Positions 26,680 through 34,195 of a stretch of DNA of 34,631 nucleotides are shown one piece after another. Numbering within the stretch: the first letter of the stretch is position 1; every line of letters starts with the position of its first letter. Source of the DNA: an uncultured Chlorobiaceae bacterium (GTDB lineage: Bacteria; Bacteroidota; Chlorobiia; Chlorobiales; Chlorobiaceae); NCBI GenBank assembly GCA_903895195.1, contig CAITSZ010000003.1, positions 1-34,631 of the forward strand, read 5' to 3'. The translations under genes and the position numbers were made by a program. Under the pieces are notes generated by a model. The model had not been told where the DNA came from and ran no database searches. It saw only the letters and a program-made list of their open reading frames with translations.

Positions 26680-28269
26680 ATGGATTTAATAAAGGAAACA
26701 GCGAAACGGAAAACGTTTGCAATCATCAGCCATCCTGATGCTGGGAAAACCACGCTGACAGAAAAATTTCTTCTTTTTGGCGGAGCAATTCAGACCGCCG
26801 GTGCGGTAAAAAGCAACAAGATCCGTAAAACGGCGACCAGCGATTTTATGGAAATTGAAAAGCAGCGCGGAATATCTGTTGCTACGTCGGTTATGGGATT
26901 CGAGTATGCCGGTAAATGTGTCAATATTCTCGACACACCCGGTCACAAGGACTTTGCCGAAGATACCTACCGTACGCTGACTGCAGTTGACAGTGTCATT
27001 CTTGTAGTCGATTGTGTCAAAGGTGTTGAGGAACAGACTGAGAAGCTTATGGCGGTCTGCCGTATGAGGCACACCCCTGTTATCATCTTTATCAACAAGA
27101 TGGACCGTGAAGGCAGAAATCCTTTTGAACTGCTCGACGAGCTTGAAAACAAACTCAATATAAAAGTAAGACCACTAACGTGGCCTATAAGCCAGGGGCA
27201 GACATTTAAAGGCGTCTACAACCTTTATAAGAAAGAGCTCAACCTGTTTGAAGCAAATACCACCCGTATAAGCGAGAGCCTGATAAAGGTGAAAGATCCT
27301 TATGACCCTGAACTTGAAAAATGGATCCCTGAAAGTTTCTGCGAAAAACTCCGGGAAGCAGTTTCGCTGATTGAGGGTGTTTATGACCCTTTTGATGAAA
27401 ATATTTATCGGGCCGGAGAGGTGGCGCCTGTGTTTTTTGGCAGTGCCATCAACAATTTCGGTATAAAGGAGCTGCTTGAAACATTTTTGACTATCGCGCC
27501 AAGCCCGATTGAACGGGAGGCTACTGAACGTATAGTTAAAGCTTCGGAAGAGCCGATGAGCGGATTTGTATTTAAAATACATGCCAATCTTGACCCGAAC
27601 CACAGGGATCGTACAGCATTTTTCAGGATATGCTCCGGCCGCTTTGAGCGTAACAAATTTTATTTCCACACCAGACTGCACAAGAAAATCCGCTTTTCAA
27701 GCCCTACGCACTTTATGGCTAATGAAAAAAGCGTTATTGAGGAAGCATGGCCTGGAGATGTGATCGGCCTGTATGACAACGGCTCCCTGAAAATAGGCGA
27801 CTCTCTTACTGAGGGTGAACTGCTTCATTTCCGTGGAATCCCGAGTTTTTCACCGGAAATATTTAAAGCGCTTGAAAACCGCGACCCGATGAAGGCAAAG
27901 CAGCTTGACAAGGGCGTTCGACAGCTTACCGAGGAGGGTGTTGCGCAGCTGTTTATTCAGCATGGCGTCCGCAAAATTATCGGCACTGTCGGAGAGCTGC
28001 AGTTTGATGTTATCAAGTTCCGTCTGGAACATGAATATGGCGCACAGTGCGACTTCACTCCCCTGCGCTTTCACAAGGCATTCTGGATCACCAGCAGCAA
28101 CAAGGAGATGCTGGAAGAGTTTTTACGCCGGAAATGGAATGCTATTGCACTCGACAAGGAGGATCATCCTGTGTTTTTTGCTGAAAGCGAATGGATGCTG
28201 AAAATTGCCAAAGATGATTACCCTGAGATTGAGTTTCATACGACGTCAGAGTTTAAGACGGAGGCTTAA
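26680..28269 (+). CDS. prfC: Peptide chain release factor 3 (RF3)
   Basis: Translational GTPase that removes RF1/RF2 from the ribosome after termination. The 529 residues match E. coli PrfC. G motifs: G1 SHPDAGKT (17-24), G2 in [13 protein letters not shown]3 DTPGHKD (85-91) and G4 NKMDRE (139-144). RF3-specific sequence ([27 protein letters not shown]) distinguishes it from EF-G. C-terminal domains II-III follow ([18 protein letters not shown]). Five bases after the stop codon, repeat array 6 begins. Confidence 0.96.
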   Translation: MDLIKETAKRKTFAIISHPDAGKTTLTEKFLLFGGAIQTAGAVKSNKIRKTATSDFMEIEKQRGISVATSVMGFEYAGKCVNILDTPGHKDFAEDTYRTLTAVDSVILVVDCVKGVEEQTEKLMAVCRMRHTPVIIFINKMDREGRNPFELLDELENKLNIKVRPLTWPISQGQTFKGVYNLYKKELNLFEANTTRISESLIKVKDPYDPELEKWIPESFCEKLREAVSLIEGVYDPFDENIYRAGEVAPVFFGSAINNFGIKELLETFLTIAPSPIEREATERIVKASEEPMSGFVFKIHANLDPNHRDRTAFFRICSGRFERNKFYFHTRLHKKIRFSSPTHFMANEKSVIEEAWPGDVIGLYDNGSLKIGDSLTEGELLHFRGIPSFSPEIFKALENRDPMKAKQLDKGVRQLTEEGVAQLFIQHGVRKIIGTVGELQFDVIKFRLEHEYGAQCDFTPLRFHKAFWITSSNKEMLEEFLRRKWNAIALDKEDHPVFFAESEWMLKIAKDDYPEIEFHTTSEFKTEA

Positions 28270-28275
28270 GTAAAA

Positions 28276-28465
28276 AGTGCTGAGTGCTGAGTGCTGAGGG
28301 AAGAGAGTGAAAACAGTTGGCAGTTGGCAGTTGGCTGTTGGCAGTGGAAGATAGTGCTGAGTGCTGAGTGCTGAGGGAAGAGAGTGAAAACAGTTGGCAG
28401 TTGGCGGGGGATGGTGAAGATTAGGGAATAGGGCTTTGGAATGCCAACTGCTGACTGCCCACTGG
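28276..28465. repeat. Heptanucleotide repeat array 6
   Basis: Two superunits of three AGTGCTG, a GAGGGAAGAGAGTGAAAAC spacer and AGTTGGC units start at 28276 and 28353, exactly 77 bp (11 x 7) apart. A GGGAATAGGG nonamer-type fragment follows at 28424. The array ends with minus-strand units (GCCAACT, GCTGACT, GCCCACT) that run to within about 15 bases of the histidine kinase start. Confidence 0.93.
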
Positions 28466-28479
28466 ACTGGGGAATCACT

Positions 28480-29595
28480 ATGACTACTACTTTCACCCGG
28501 ATACTGGCCCTTGCTGGATGCATCATCGGCATCAGTTTGCTTCATTACCTGACTCCCCTGCACCTCAATTATCTTCACGATATTTTTCAACGTCTCTACT
28601 ATCTGCCGATCATACTGGCTGCCTTCTGGTTCGGGCTGCGAGGTGGGCTCTGCTGTTCATTAATTGTCAGCATTGTGTATGCTCCTCATATTCTTTTCCA
28701 GTGGGGCGGGCATTTGACTATGGAGATGGAAAAGTATATGGAAATACTGATCTACAATACTGTCGGAGGAGTAACGGGCATGTTGTCGCAAAGGGAGCAG
28801 GAGAGAAGCGTTGAACTGCAAAAGACGGCTGAAGGGTTGAAGGAGTCATACCGGAAACTGCAGGATCAATCGGAACAGATGATCGTCATTGAAGAGCAGT
28901 TGAGACGCGCAGAGAAGCTCTCTACCCTGGGAGAGATGGCCGCTATTTTAGCTCATGAGATTCGGAACCCGCTCGGTTCCATTCGCGGAACTGCTGAAAT
29001 TCTTAAAGACGATTACCATCCCGATGACCCTATGTACGAGTTCATCGAAATCCAGATTAAAGAGACCGAACGACTGAACCGGGTTGTAGAGGATTTTCTG
29101 AACATGGCCCGTCCACAACAAAGTGATATGCTGCCATGTCCGGTACAGAAAGAGCTGGAGACCATAGTCAATCTGGTAACGAATGACGCAAAGAACCGGC
29201 TGATCAGCCTTGTGTTGAAGCCGCAACCTCAACCGCTCATCATCAAGGCGGACGGAGAGAAACTTCGTCAAGCTTTTCTGAATATCGTCATCAACGCACT
29301 GCAGGCGACACCAACGGGAGGGAGCGTCACAATATCCACAACGGTTTCTGAAAATGGCTATTGTGAGATCCGTTTCAACGATACCGGAGTGGGAATTGAG
29401 GCGGGTACGCTGGAAAGAATTTTTGAACCGTTCTATACAACAAAGCCCGAGGGAACAGGACTGGGACTGGCCATCTCAAAAAAAATCATTGAAAGCCACA
29501 ACGGTAACCTGCTGATACATAGTGGACCAATGCCTGGCACTACAGTCACCGTGAGATTACCGATACTGGATACAATCAAGGGAGAACGAGGGTGA
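28480..29595 (+). CDS. Membrane-bound sensor histidine kinase (NtrB/ZraS-like)
   Basis: I start at ATG 28480 (371 residues) with GGGGA six bases before it. An in-frame ATG at 28441 would add 13 residues that are mostly translated repeat. The N-terminus holds about four hydrophobic segments between residues 7 and 102 and no large periplasmic domain, so the signal is likely sensed in the membrane. A coiled-coil follows (105-150), then the H-box LAHEIRNPLGSIR with His159, the N-box (Asn268/Asn272), G1 DTGVGIE (301-307) and G2 TGLGLA (326-331). It overlaps the response regulator gene by four bases, so the two are translationally coupled. The stimulus is unknown. Confidence 0.93.
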   Translation: MTTTFTRILALAGCIIGISLLHYLTPLHLNYLHDIFQRLYYLPIILAAFWFGLRGGLCCSLIVSIVYAPHILFQWGGHLTMEMEKYMEILIYNTVGGVTGMLSQREQERSVELQKTAEGLKESYRKLQDQSEQMIVIEEQLRRAEKLSTLGEMAAILAHEIRNPLGSIRGTAEILKDDYHPDDPMYEFIEIQIKETERLNRVVEDFLNMARPQQSDMLPCPVQKELETIVNLVTNDAKNRLISLVLKPQPQPLIIKADGEKLRQAFLNIVINALQATPTGGSVTISTTVSENGYCEIRFNDTGVGIEAGTLERIFEPFYTTKPEGTGLGLAISKKIIESHNGNLLIHSGPMPGTTVTVRLPILDTIKGERG

Positions 29596-30947
29596 AAGCA
29601 AAAATAGTGGTCATTGATGATGATACCTCGCTTCGGAGAGTGCTGGAATATAATCTTCAGGAAGAGGGATATGAGGTTGCGGCGGCGGCTTCTGGAGAGG
29701 AGGGTTTGAAGTTGTTCAAGCAGCTTCAGCCTGATCTTGTGATCACTGACATGAAAATGTCGGGCATGGATGGTTTGAAGGTACTCCATTGCGTCAAGGA
29801 GAGTTCGCCTGATACTCTTGTGATTATTATAACCGCCTTTGGAACTGTTGATGTTGCAGTGGAGGCAATGAAGGCCGGGGCATACGACTATATAACGAAA
29901 CCGTTCAACCGCGAAGCGCTCAAGCTGACAGTGAAAAAGGCCCTTCAATTCTCCGGCATGGCTGAGGAGAACAAGCGCTTGAAAGATGCGTTGAGGGATA
30001 AGGCTGATTTCCGTTCCATTGTCGGGTCATCTGCTGAGATGGAGAAGGTCTTTGCTATGGTCCGCAAGGTAGCCGACACTGAAGCTGCCGTGTTTATTAC
30101 TGGAGAATCGGGCACGGGAAAAGAGCTGATTGCCCGGTCCATTCATGCAAACAGTTCAAGACGAGATGGTCCGTTTGTCGCTATAAACTGTTCAGCAATA
30201 CCTCGAGACCTGCTTGAAAGCGAACTTTTCGGGCATACAAAAGGGGCTTTTACCGGGGCGATAAAGGAGAAGTCGGGAAAATTCCAGCTGGCTGAAGGGG
30301 GCACGATATTTCTTGATGAAGTGGGTGAACTGCTGCTTGAGCTTCAGCCAAAACTGCTCAGGGTGCTGCAGGAAAAAGAGGTGGAGCTTTTAGGGGGAAC
30401 AAAGCCACTGAAACTTGATGTCCGGGTTATATCGGCTACAAGCCTGAATATAGAGAAGGCAATTGCGGAAGGCACCTTCCGTGAGGATCTCTATTACCGG
30501 TTGTCGGTAATTCCGATACACCTGCCACCACTCCGCGAGCGACGCAAAGATATTCCGCTTCTGATTAAATATTTTTCAGTTAAGCATGGCGGAGAAACGA
30601 TATCATTTGATAAAGAGGCCATGGAGGCTCTCACCAATTTCTCCTGGCCGGGAAATGTTCGGGAACTTGAAAACACGGTGGAACGACTGCTCATCATGCG
30701 AAGCGGTGAAGTGATCAGTTTCGGGGAGTTGCCGGATAAATTCCGGGAGCACAGTCACAATAATAATAATGGAGTGATCAGGCTGCCGGATGAAGGATAC
30801 TCTCTTGAGCAACTTGAGCGGGAGGTTGTTGTTGAGGCTTTGGAGCGCAATGCATGGAACCAGACTGCGGCTGCACGATTTTTAAGGATTCCGCGTCATA
30901 CGCTGATTTACCGGATTGAAAAGTATAATATTGAAGAAGAAAAATAA
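29592..30947 (+). CDS. Sigma-54-dependent response regulator (NtrC family)
   Basis: 451 residues starting with GTG inside the kinase stop region (GTGA overlap), with GGAGAACGAGG as ribosome site. Receiver domain 1-120: acidic pocket Asp10/Asp11, phosphoacceptor Asp53 (VITDMKMSG), Lys103. AAA+ domain: Walker A GESGTGKE (171-178), sigma-54-contacting GAFTGA (218-223), Walker B TIFLDE (238-243) and an arginine finger in LREDLYYRL-type sequence. The C-terminal Fis-type helix-turn-helix ends NQTAAARFLRIPRHTLIYRI. All parts needed for phosphorylation-controlled sigma-54 activation are present. Target genes are unknown. Confidence 0.96.
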   Translation: MKAKIVVIDDDTSLRRVLEYNLQEEGYEVAAAASGEEGLKLFKQLQPDLVITDMKMSGMDGLKVLHCVKESSPDTLVIIITAFGTVDVAVEAMKAGAYDYITKPFNREALKLTVKKALQFSGMAEENKRLKDALRDKADFRSIVGSSAEMEKVFAMVRKVADTEAAVFITGESGTGKELIARSIHANSSRRDGPFVAINCSAIPRDLLESELFGHTKGAFTGAIKEKSGKFQLAEGGTIFLDEVGELLLELQPKLLRVLQEKEVELLGGTKPLKLDVRVISATSLNIEKAIAEGTFREDLYYRLSVIPIHLPPLRERRKDIPLLIKYFSVKHGGETISFDKEAMEALTNFSWPGNVRELENTVERLLIMRSGEVISFGELPDKFREHSHNNNNGVIRLPDEGYSLEQLEREVVVEALERNAWNQTAAARFLRIPRHTLIYRIEKYNIEEEK

Positions 30948-30962
30948 GTTGGCAGTGGGCTT

Positions 30963-31010
30963 GGGAATAGGGCCTATAGGAGTTATGGGAGTTATACTTT
31001 TTGCTGGAGG
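30963..31010 (+). repeat. Nonamer (TATAGGAST) repeat element, copy 3
   Basis: After two heptamer remnants (AGTTGGC, AGTGGGC at 30947-30960) comes GGGAATAGGGCC, nonamers TATAGGAGT and TATGGGAGT, a short TATAC stretch, and a CTGGAGG end. This is the same structure as at 19731. Confidence 0.75.
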
Positions 31011-31169
31011 ATTAACCGGTAGATTTTTCAGTGCGATTCGACAAGAAGGGAAAGGTGGGACCATCGCATGTCACCCCGAACTCCTTTGATGGCGCGATAG
31101 CTGAATATATAACCCTATGAAACGAAACAGAGATTCAATTAAGCCAAGGAAATAGAAGGGACCTGATTC

Positions 31170-31346
31170 TTGAAAAAAATATTGTTTTCAGTATTGGCAG
31201 CAGGGTTGTCTTTTGTAATAGCTAACAACTCATCGGCAGCGGTTATCGTTTTAGATTTTGAAGGGATTGGAAACAATAGCGCTGTCGGAAACTATTACAA
31301 TGGGGGGGGCGGAACAAATTACTCGCCAGCTTTGCTCTTCCTATAA
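31170..31346 (+). pseudogene. Broken secreted-protein gene (PEP-CTERM-like N-terminus)
   Basis: From TTG 31170, with AGAAGGGA upstream, a 58-codon frame encodes a signal peptide (MKKILFSVLAAGLSFVIA, then NNSSAA) and the start of a mature part (VIVLDFEGIG, GNYYNGGGGTNY). It stops at TAA 31344. The mature start resembles a family of secreted beta-sandwich proteins that often carry PEP-CTERM signals, but these are much longer. Two G-runs (8 G at 31302-31309, 9 G at 31358-31366) lie in the region, and other frames are open past the stop to about 31452. A frameshifted or phase-varying gene is a reasonable reading; no PEP motif was found downstream. Confidence 0.5.
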
Positions 31347-31517
31347 CTGCCAGCAATGGGGGGGGGCCTGCTGGGGCTCTATAGGGTTAAATCTATATGA
31401 TCGCAAAATGGAATCAGAGCAGTGGAATGACTCTGCATCAGATAAGATTTAAGATAAAAGTAGCAGTTGAGATCTATCAGTTATAGATGAGCATGGACAT
31501 AGCTGTACTTTAGGCGC

Positions 31518-32276
31518 TCAGTCCTGATACACCAACGGATCAGGCGAGTCGATCATGGGGTTGAGACGAACCGCCAGAGAGAAAAGGTAGGGGTAATCCT
31601 CCTTGAGATGCCGCATATAGAGGATCCATTCTCGGATTATATGACCGAAAACCCGCTTTATGTCGCCATTGAGGTGTTCTTTGTCGCTCGGAGGAATACG
31701 ATCGAACGAGTCCCGGGCCTCGAGTTCTTCAACGAGATGAAATGCCGCCCAGAGCAGGTCAGTAAAGTTTTCATGCTCAAGCAGATTCTGGTTTTCCAGC
31801 AGGCTCAGGAGGAAGCTCCGTTTTCCAGCCATGAACTTCTTCAGACCGGGGAGAGCGTCACTATCGATGCTGATCCTCTGGGTGCTTAGGCGAAGATACT
31901 CGAGCGCCGAATCAAAATCCCCTTTTTTCCATGATTCGGTCATACGCAGCTGTTTTTTCAGCTCCTCGCTGCCGACCACGTATGCCGACAACTCTTTCAG
32001 CAGGCGGTTGCCGAATTCACTGAAAAAGACACCGATGACCATGTTCAGTTTTCTCATTACTGATTGGCGCTCCCTTTCCCTGAGCACCCTTTCGAAGAGG
32101 AGCGTAACGACGATGATATAAATGGGCAGGAATGCGAGATTGCCGAGAAAGCTGGCGGATATTTCCCTCAAGTTGCCAAAAATACTGAAGTCAATACCAT
32201 AAAGAACCAGCGAGATGGCGAAGAGGGCGGACACCGTCCACACCTTGTTCATAAACAGTTTTTTAAACATGAACAC
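31518..32276 (-). CDS. Two-TM membrane protein of unknown function
   Basis: 252 residues. Two membrane segments lie near the N-terminus (about 12-28, VWTVSALFAISLVLYGI, and 42-62, AFLPIYIIVVTLLF). A long, charged, helical cytoplasmic region follows (RVLRERERQSVMRKLNMVIGVFFSEFGNRLL and onward). Such an arrangement is common among conserved hypothetical proteins; I recognise no catalytic motif. It lies alone on the minus strand between a broken secreted-protein gene and mobile-element remains. The codon use looks normal for the window, so it is probably a functional gene. Confidence 0.75.
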   Translation of the reverse strand: MFMFKKLFMNKVWTVSALFAISLVLYGIDFSIFGNLREISASFLGNLAFLPIYIIVVTLLFERVLRERERQSVMRKLNMVIGVFFSEFGNRLLKELSAYVVGSEELKKQLRMTESWKKGDFDSALEYLRLSTQRISIDSDALPGLKKFMAGKRSFLLSLLENQNLLEHENFTDLLWAAFHLVEELEARDSFDRIPPSDKEHLNGDIKRVFGHIIREWILYMRHLKEDYPYLFSLAVRLNPMIDSPDPLVYQD

Positions 32277-32473
32277 CCGTTAATTTTAATCGGAACCAAA
32301 CAACTTGACATACCTTGTATTATTAACAAACAGACAAAAACATTTCACCGTTCGCTGAAAAGAGAGAACCAAAGATGTTATGGGCTCAGTATTAAGCTTG
32401 TTTGTGAATAAACAGGATGCAGTCAGAGCGGATAATAACAAAGGTTTGATTCAAAGCACGCTCCAGAGGGCAA

Positions 32474-32590
32474 ATCGGGATAGGAGCTTTCAGACTTCCT
32501 GACTGGTCCCCTCCCACACCACCCGGCATGCGGGTCCGCACTGTGCGGTTCGCTGTGGTCTACTTACGGGAGGACTTGCACCTCCAAAAT
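32474..32590 (-). mobile_element. 3' end of a group II intron (domains V-VI), 5'-truncated
   Basis: Read on the minus strand, a hairpin (32519-32548; arms CCGCACAG and CCGGGTGG around TGCGGACCCGCA) looks like intron domain V. It is followed by GTGTGGGAGGGG, a domain-VI-like stem and the end TATCCCGAT, which resembles known bacterial group II intron 3' ends. The domain V outer stem has mismatches, and no reverse transcriptase/maturase is encoded beside it, so it is a decayed or truncated copy. This rests on motif memory, not on a covariance search. Confidence 0.55.
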
Positions 32591-32658
32591 TGTGCCCATG
32601 CTGGGTGCAATATTGTTTGCCTTCCTCATGACAGCTGAAATGTCACCAGTGATCTTAG

Positions 32659-32844
32659 TGGCATGTAGCGCAGCTTGCCTTTGTCGGGCGATGCAATTCG
32701 TCATTCAAAGTCTCGAACGCCGTGTCAGAGGCTATCAACTCCAAGATTCAGCTGTTAAAAGCAAGTTCGAGAGGATTTAGGAGTTTCGAAAGCTACCGGA
32801 TAAGAATCATCTTTTATTGTGGGAAGCTGGAAATGCAACTTTAG
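32659..32844 (+). pseudogene. C-terminal remnant of an ISL3-family transposase
   Basis: The frame ending at TAG 32842-32844 encodes NAVSEAINSKIQLLKASS, then RGFRSFESYRIRIIFYCG and the tail KLEMQL. This matches the end of ISL3-type DDE transposases (conserved RGxRxFxxYRxRI). The frame is open only from 32659, so the catalytic part is gone. TTCCATTAACTTCCGCGAAATGCC at 32870-32893 could be the right terminal inverted repeat (reverse complement starting GGCATTTCGCGG). No left end was found upstream. Confidence 0.65.
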
Positions 32845-32955
32845 ATGGTGAAGTAAAATGAAATTTAGTTTCCATTAACTTCCGCGAAATGCCATTTAAG
32901 TTATGCAACGCCCAATGACAAGTCGCCAAATAATCTGATAGAGCCAGATAGAGAA

Positions 32956-33018
32956 GTCACCCTAAGCGTTGACTGAAGTGTGAAGGTGAAGATGGAGCCT
33001 TCGGGCGCTTAGGGTGAC
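32956..33018. repeat. 13-bp inverted repeat GTCACCCTAAGCG / CGCTTAGGGTGAC
   Basis: Perfect 13-bp arms at 32956-32968 and 33006-33018 flank 37 bp. GTCACCCT-type sequences are common dispersed repeats in Bacteroidetes/Chlorobi genomes. A related GGAGTTCGGGTTGACA follows at 33027-33042. Confidence 0.8.
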
Positions 33019-33092
33019 ATGGGAATGGAGTTCGGGTTGACATAGAGCAGATTGATACGCACTTGCACGAAAATCATTTCACTGGATGCGAG

Positions 33093-33149
33093 GCAGGTAT
33101 CGATACCTCCGTCAGTGAGTCTGCGTAAACCGACTCCCCTGCTTTTTTT
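33093..33149 (+). terminator. Possible Rho-independent terminator / end of a structured RNA
   Basis: GCAGG (33093-33097) can pair with CCTGC (33138-33142), which is followed at once by seven T. Inside, GAGTC/GACTC (33117-33121 / 33132-33136) can pair, and AGGTATCGATACCT (33095-33108) is a perfect palindrome. No plus-strand gene precedes it for over 2 kb apart from the transposase tail. Confidence 0.4.
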
Positions 33150-33226
33150 AGACACTTGATTTGTAAGTATAAATACAGGATAATTAATCTAGCCTTCAAA
33201 AACTCCCAATATACAATTGCGTCAGC

Positions 33227-33242
33227 ATATCAAATATGATAT
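33227..33242. promoter_or_regulatory. Palindromic operator candidate of the toxin-antitoxin pair
   Basis: ATATCA-AATA-TGATAT is a perfect 6+4+6 palindrome, ten bases before the toxin start codon. That is where an Xre-type antitoxin usually binds to repress its own operon. Confidence 0.4.
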
Positions 33243-33251
33243 ATTCTTTAA

Positions 33252-33590
33252 ATGAAATATAATGTTGAAGTCATGGAGTCAGCCAATGCTTTCATTCGTT
33301 CGCTTTCCCCGAAACTCCGAGCGAAAGCATTGAGGACAATTGAACTTCTCCAAGAATTCGGCTTTAGACTCTGTGAGCCGCATTCAAAAACATTAGTCGG
33401 CACCAAGGGTCTAAAAGAATTACGTATCAAAGTTGGTACCGATATTTGCAGAATATTTTACTTCCATCATAAGAACACCTTGTATGTAGTGACTTCAGGC
33501 TACATAAAAAAAGAGATGAAAACAGATCAAGGTGAAATTGAAAAGGCTCAAAAACTACGAACGATTTTTATAGAGGAGATTTCACAATGA
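33252..33590 (+). CDS. RelE/HigB-like toxin (phage Gp49-like family)
   Basis: 112 residues, basic. The fold-defining pattern is visible: an N-terminal helix pair (SANAFIRSLSPKLRAKALRTIELLQEFG), then LRELR-like KGLKELRIKVGTDICRIFYF, HHKNTLYVVTSGYIKKEMKT and a C-terminal helix with EIEKAQKLR. This family comprises ribosome-dependent mRNA interferases of HigB type. The antitoxin gene begins inside its stop codon (ATGA overlap). Toxin-first order is typical of higBA. A palindrome just upstream is a likely operator. It sits in accessory DNA next to transposon and intron remains, as such pairs often do. Activity is inferred from family, not shown. Confidence 0.88.
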   Translation: MKYNVEVMESANAFIRSLSPKLRAKALRTIELLQEFGFRLCEPHSKTLVGTKGLKELRIKVGTDICRIFYFHHKNTLYVVTSGYIKKEMKTDQGEIEKAQKLRTIFIEEISQ

Positions 33591-33871
33591 AGACAACTAA
33601 TTTTAATGCCCTGCTTGCAGAGAATCTCAAGGACGAAGCTGTTAAAAAAGAGTATGACGCTCTTGAAGAGGAATTTGAGGTCTCCAAAAAAATTATCCAC
33701 CTCCGCATAAATGCCGGTATGACTCAAAAAGAACTTGCGCGCCTGGCACATACCTCACAAGCTGCGATTTCCCGGTTGGAATCAGGAACTTACAGAAACG
33801 TCAGTCTGGCTTTTCTACGCCGTGTCGGAGCTGTTTTTGGAGTAAAGCCACACATAGATTTTCAGCCGTAG
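33587..33871 (+). CDS. Xre-family antitoxin (HigA-like)
   Basis: 94 residues with a helix-turn-helix at about 45-66 (MTQKELARLAHTSQAAISRLESG), preceded by an acidic helix (DEAVKKEYDALEEEFEVSKK) that probably binds the toxin. The start ATG overlaps the toxin TGA by four bases, so the two are translationally coupled. It should neutralise the toxin and repress the operon through the palindrome at 33227-33242. A 36-base stretch of its gene (33781-33816) recurs with four mismatches at 33998-34033. Confidence 0.9.
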   Translation: MKTTNFNALLAENLKDEAVKKEYDALEEEFEVSKKIIHLRINAGMTQKELARLAHTSQAAISRLESGTYRNVSLAFLRRVGAVFGVKPHIDFQP

Positions 33872-34195
33872 GCTTTAGACTGAATATTGAAGCCCTCCTT
33901 AGGTCGAGGGAATAGGAATAATAAAACTTATAGAAGATTGGGTTGGTGGGGAGAGATTCCTCACTACGTTTCGGGATGACTAGGGGCGGAATTCTGGATC
34001 AGGAAGTTACAGAAACGGCAGTCTGGAATTTCTTGATGGCTCCCAGGTGCCAAATATGGAGAACGCTGTGAAATGGATGATCAGGCCCCTGAACAACGTT
34101 GACGGCATCTTGATGCCATGCAATTTATAAGTAATTCTAAAAGTATGAAGTCTTGAGAATCATTGGCAGCAAAATTCACTCACCTATTGTTTAAA
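33872..34195. other. Intergenic region with a partial copy of antitoxin sequence
   Basis: 324 bp without a gene. It holds a GAGGGAATAGG nonamer-type fragment (33906-33915), a TTTCGGGATGAC dispersed-repeat fragment (33969-33980) and the antitoxin-like stretch at 33998-34033. That stretch is open downstream in frame to a TAA near 34130 but has no start. Confidence 0.6.

Larger units (their letters stand above)
32277..33251. other. Accessory gap with mobile-element remains
   Basis: 975 bp without an intact gene. In order: AT-rich sequence, a group II intron 3' end (32474-32590, minus), an ISL3-type transposase tail (32659-32844, plus) with a possible terminal repeat (32870-32893), a 13-bp inverted repeat (32956-33018), a structured region ending in a T-run (33047-33149), and the promoter of the toxin-antitoxin pair. 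Confidence 0.7.

Noticed and set aside
28480-30947. The two-component pair as the PrsK/PrsR regulators of PEP-CTERM genes
   Set aside because: The kinase is short and lacks the long N-terminal membrane and GAF region expected for PrsK, and the nearest PEP-CTERM gene is 8 kb away.
32592-32780. Open frame of 62 codons as a small membrane protein
   Set aside because: It overlaps the ISL3 transposase remnant in another frame, has no ribosome site, and its composition fits chance.
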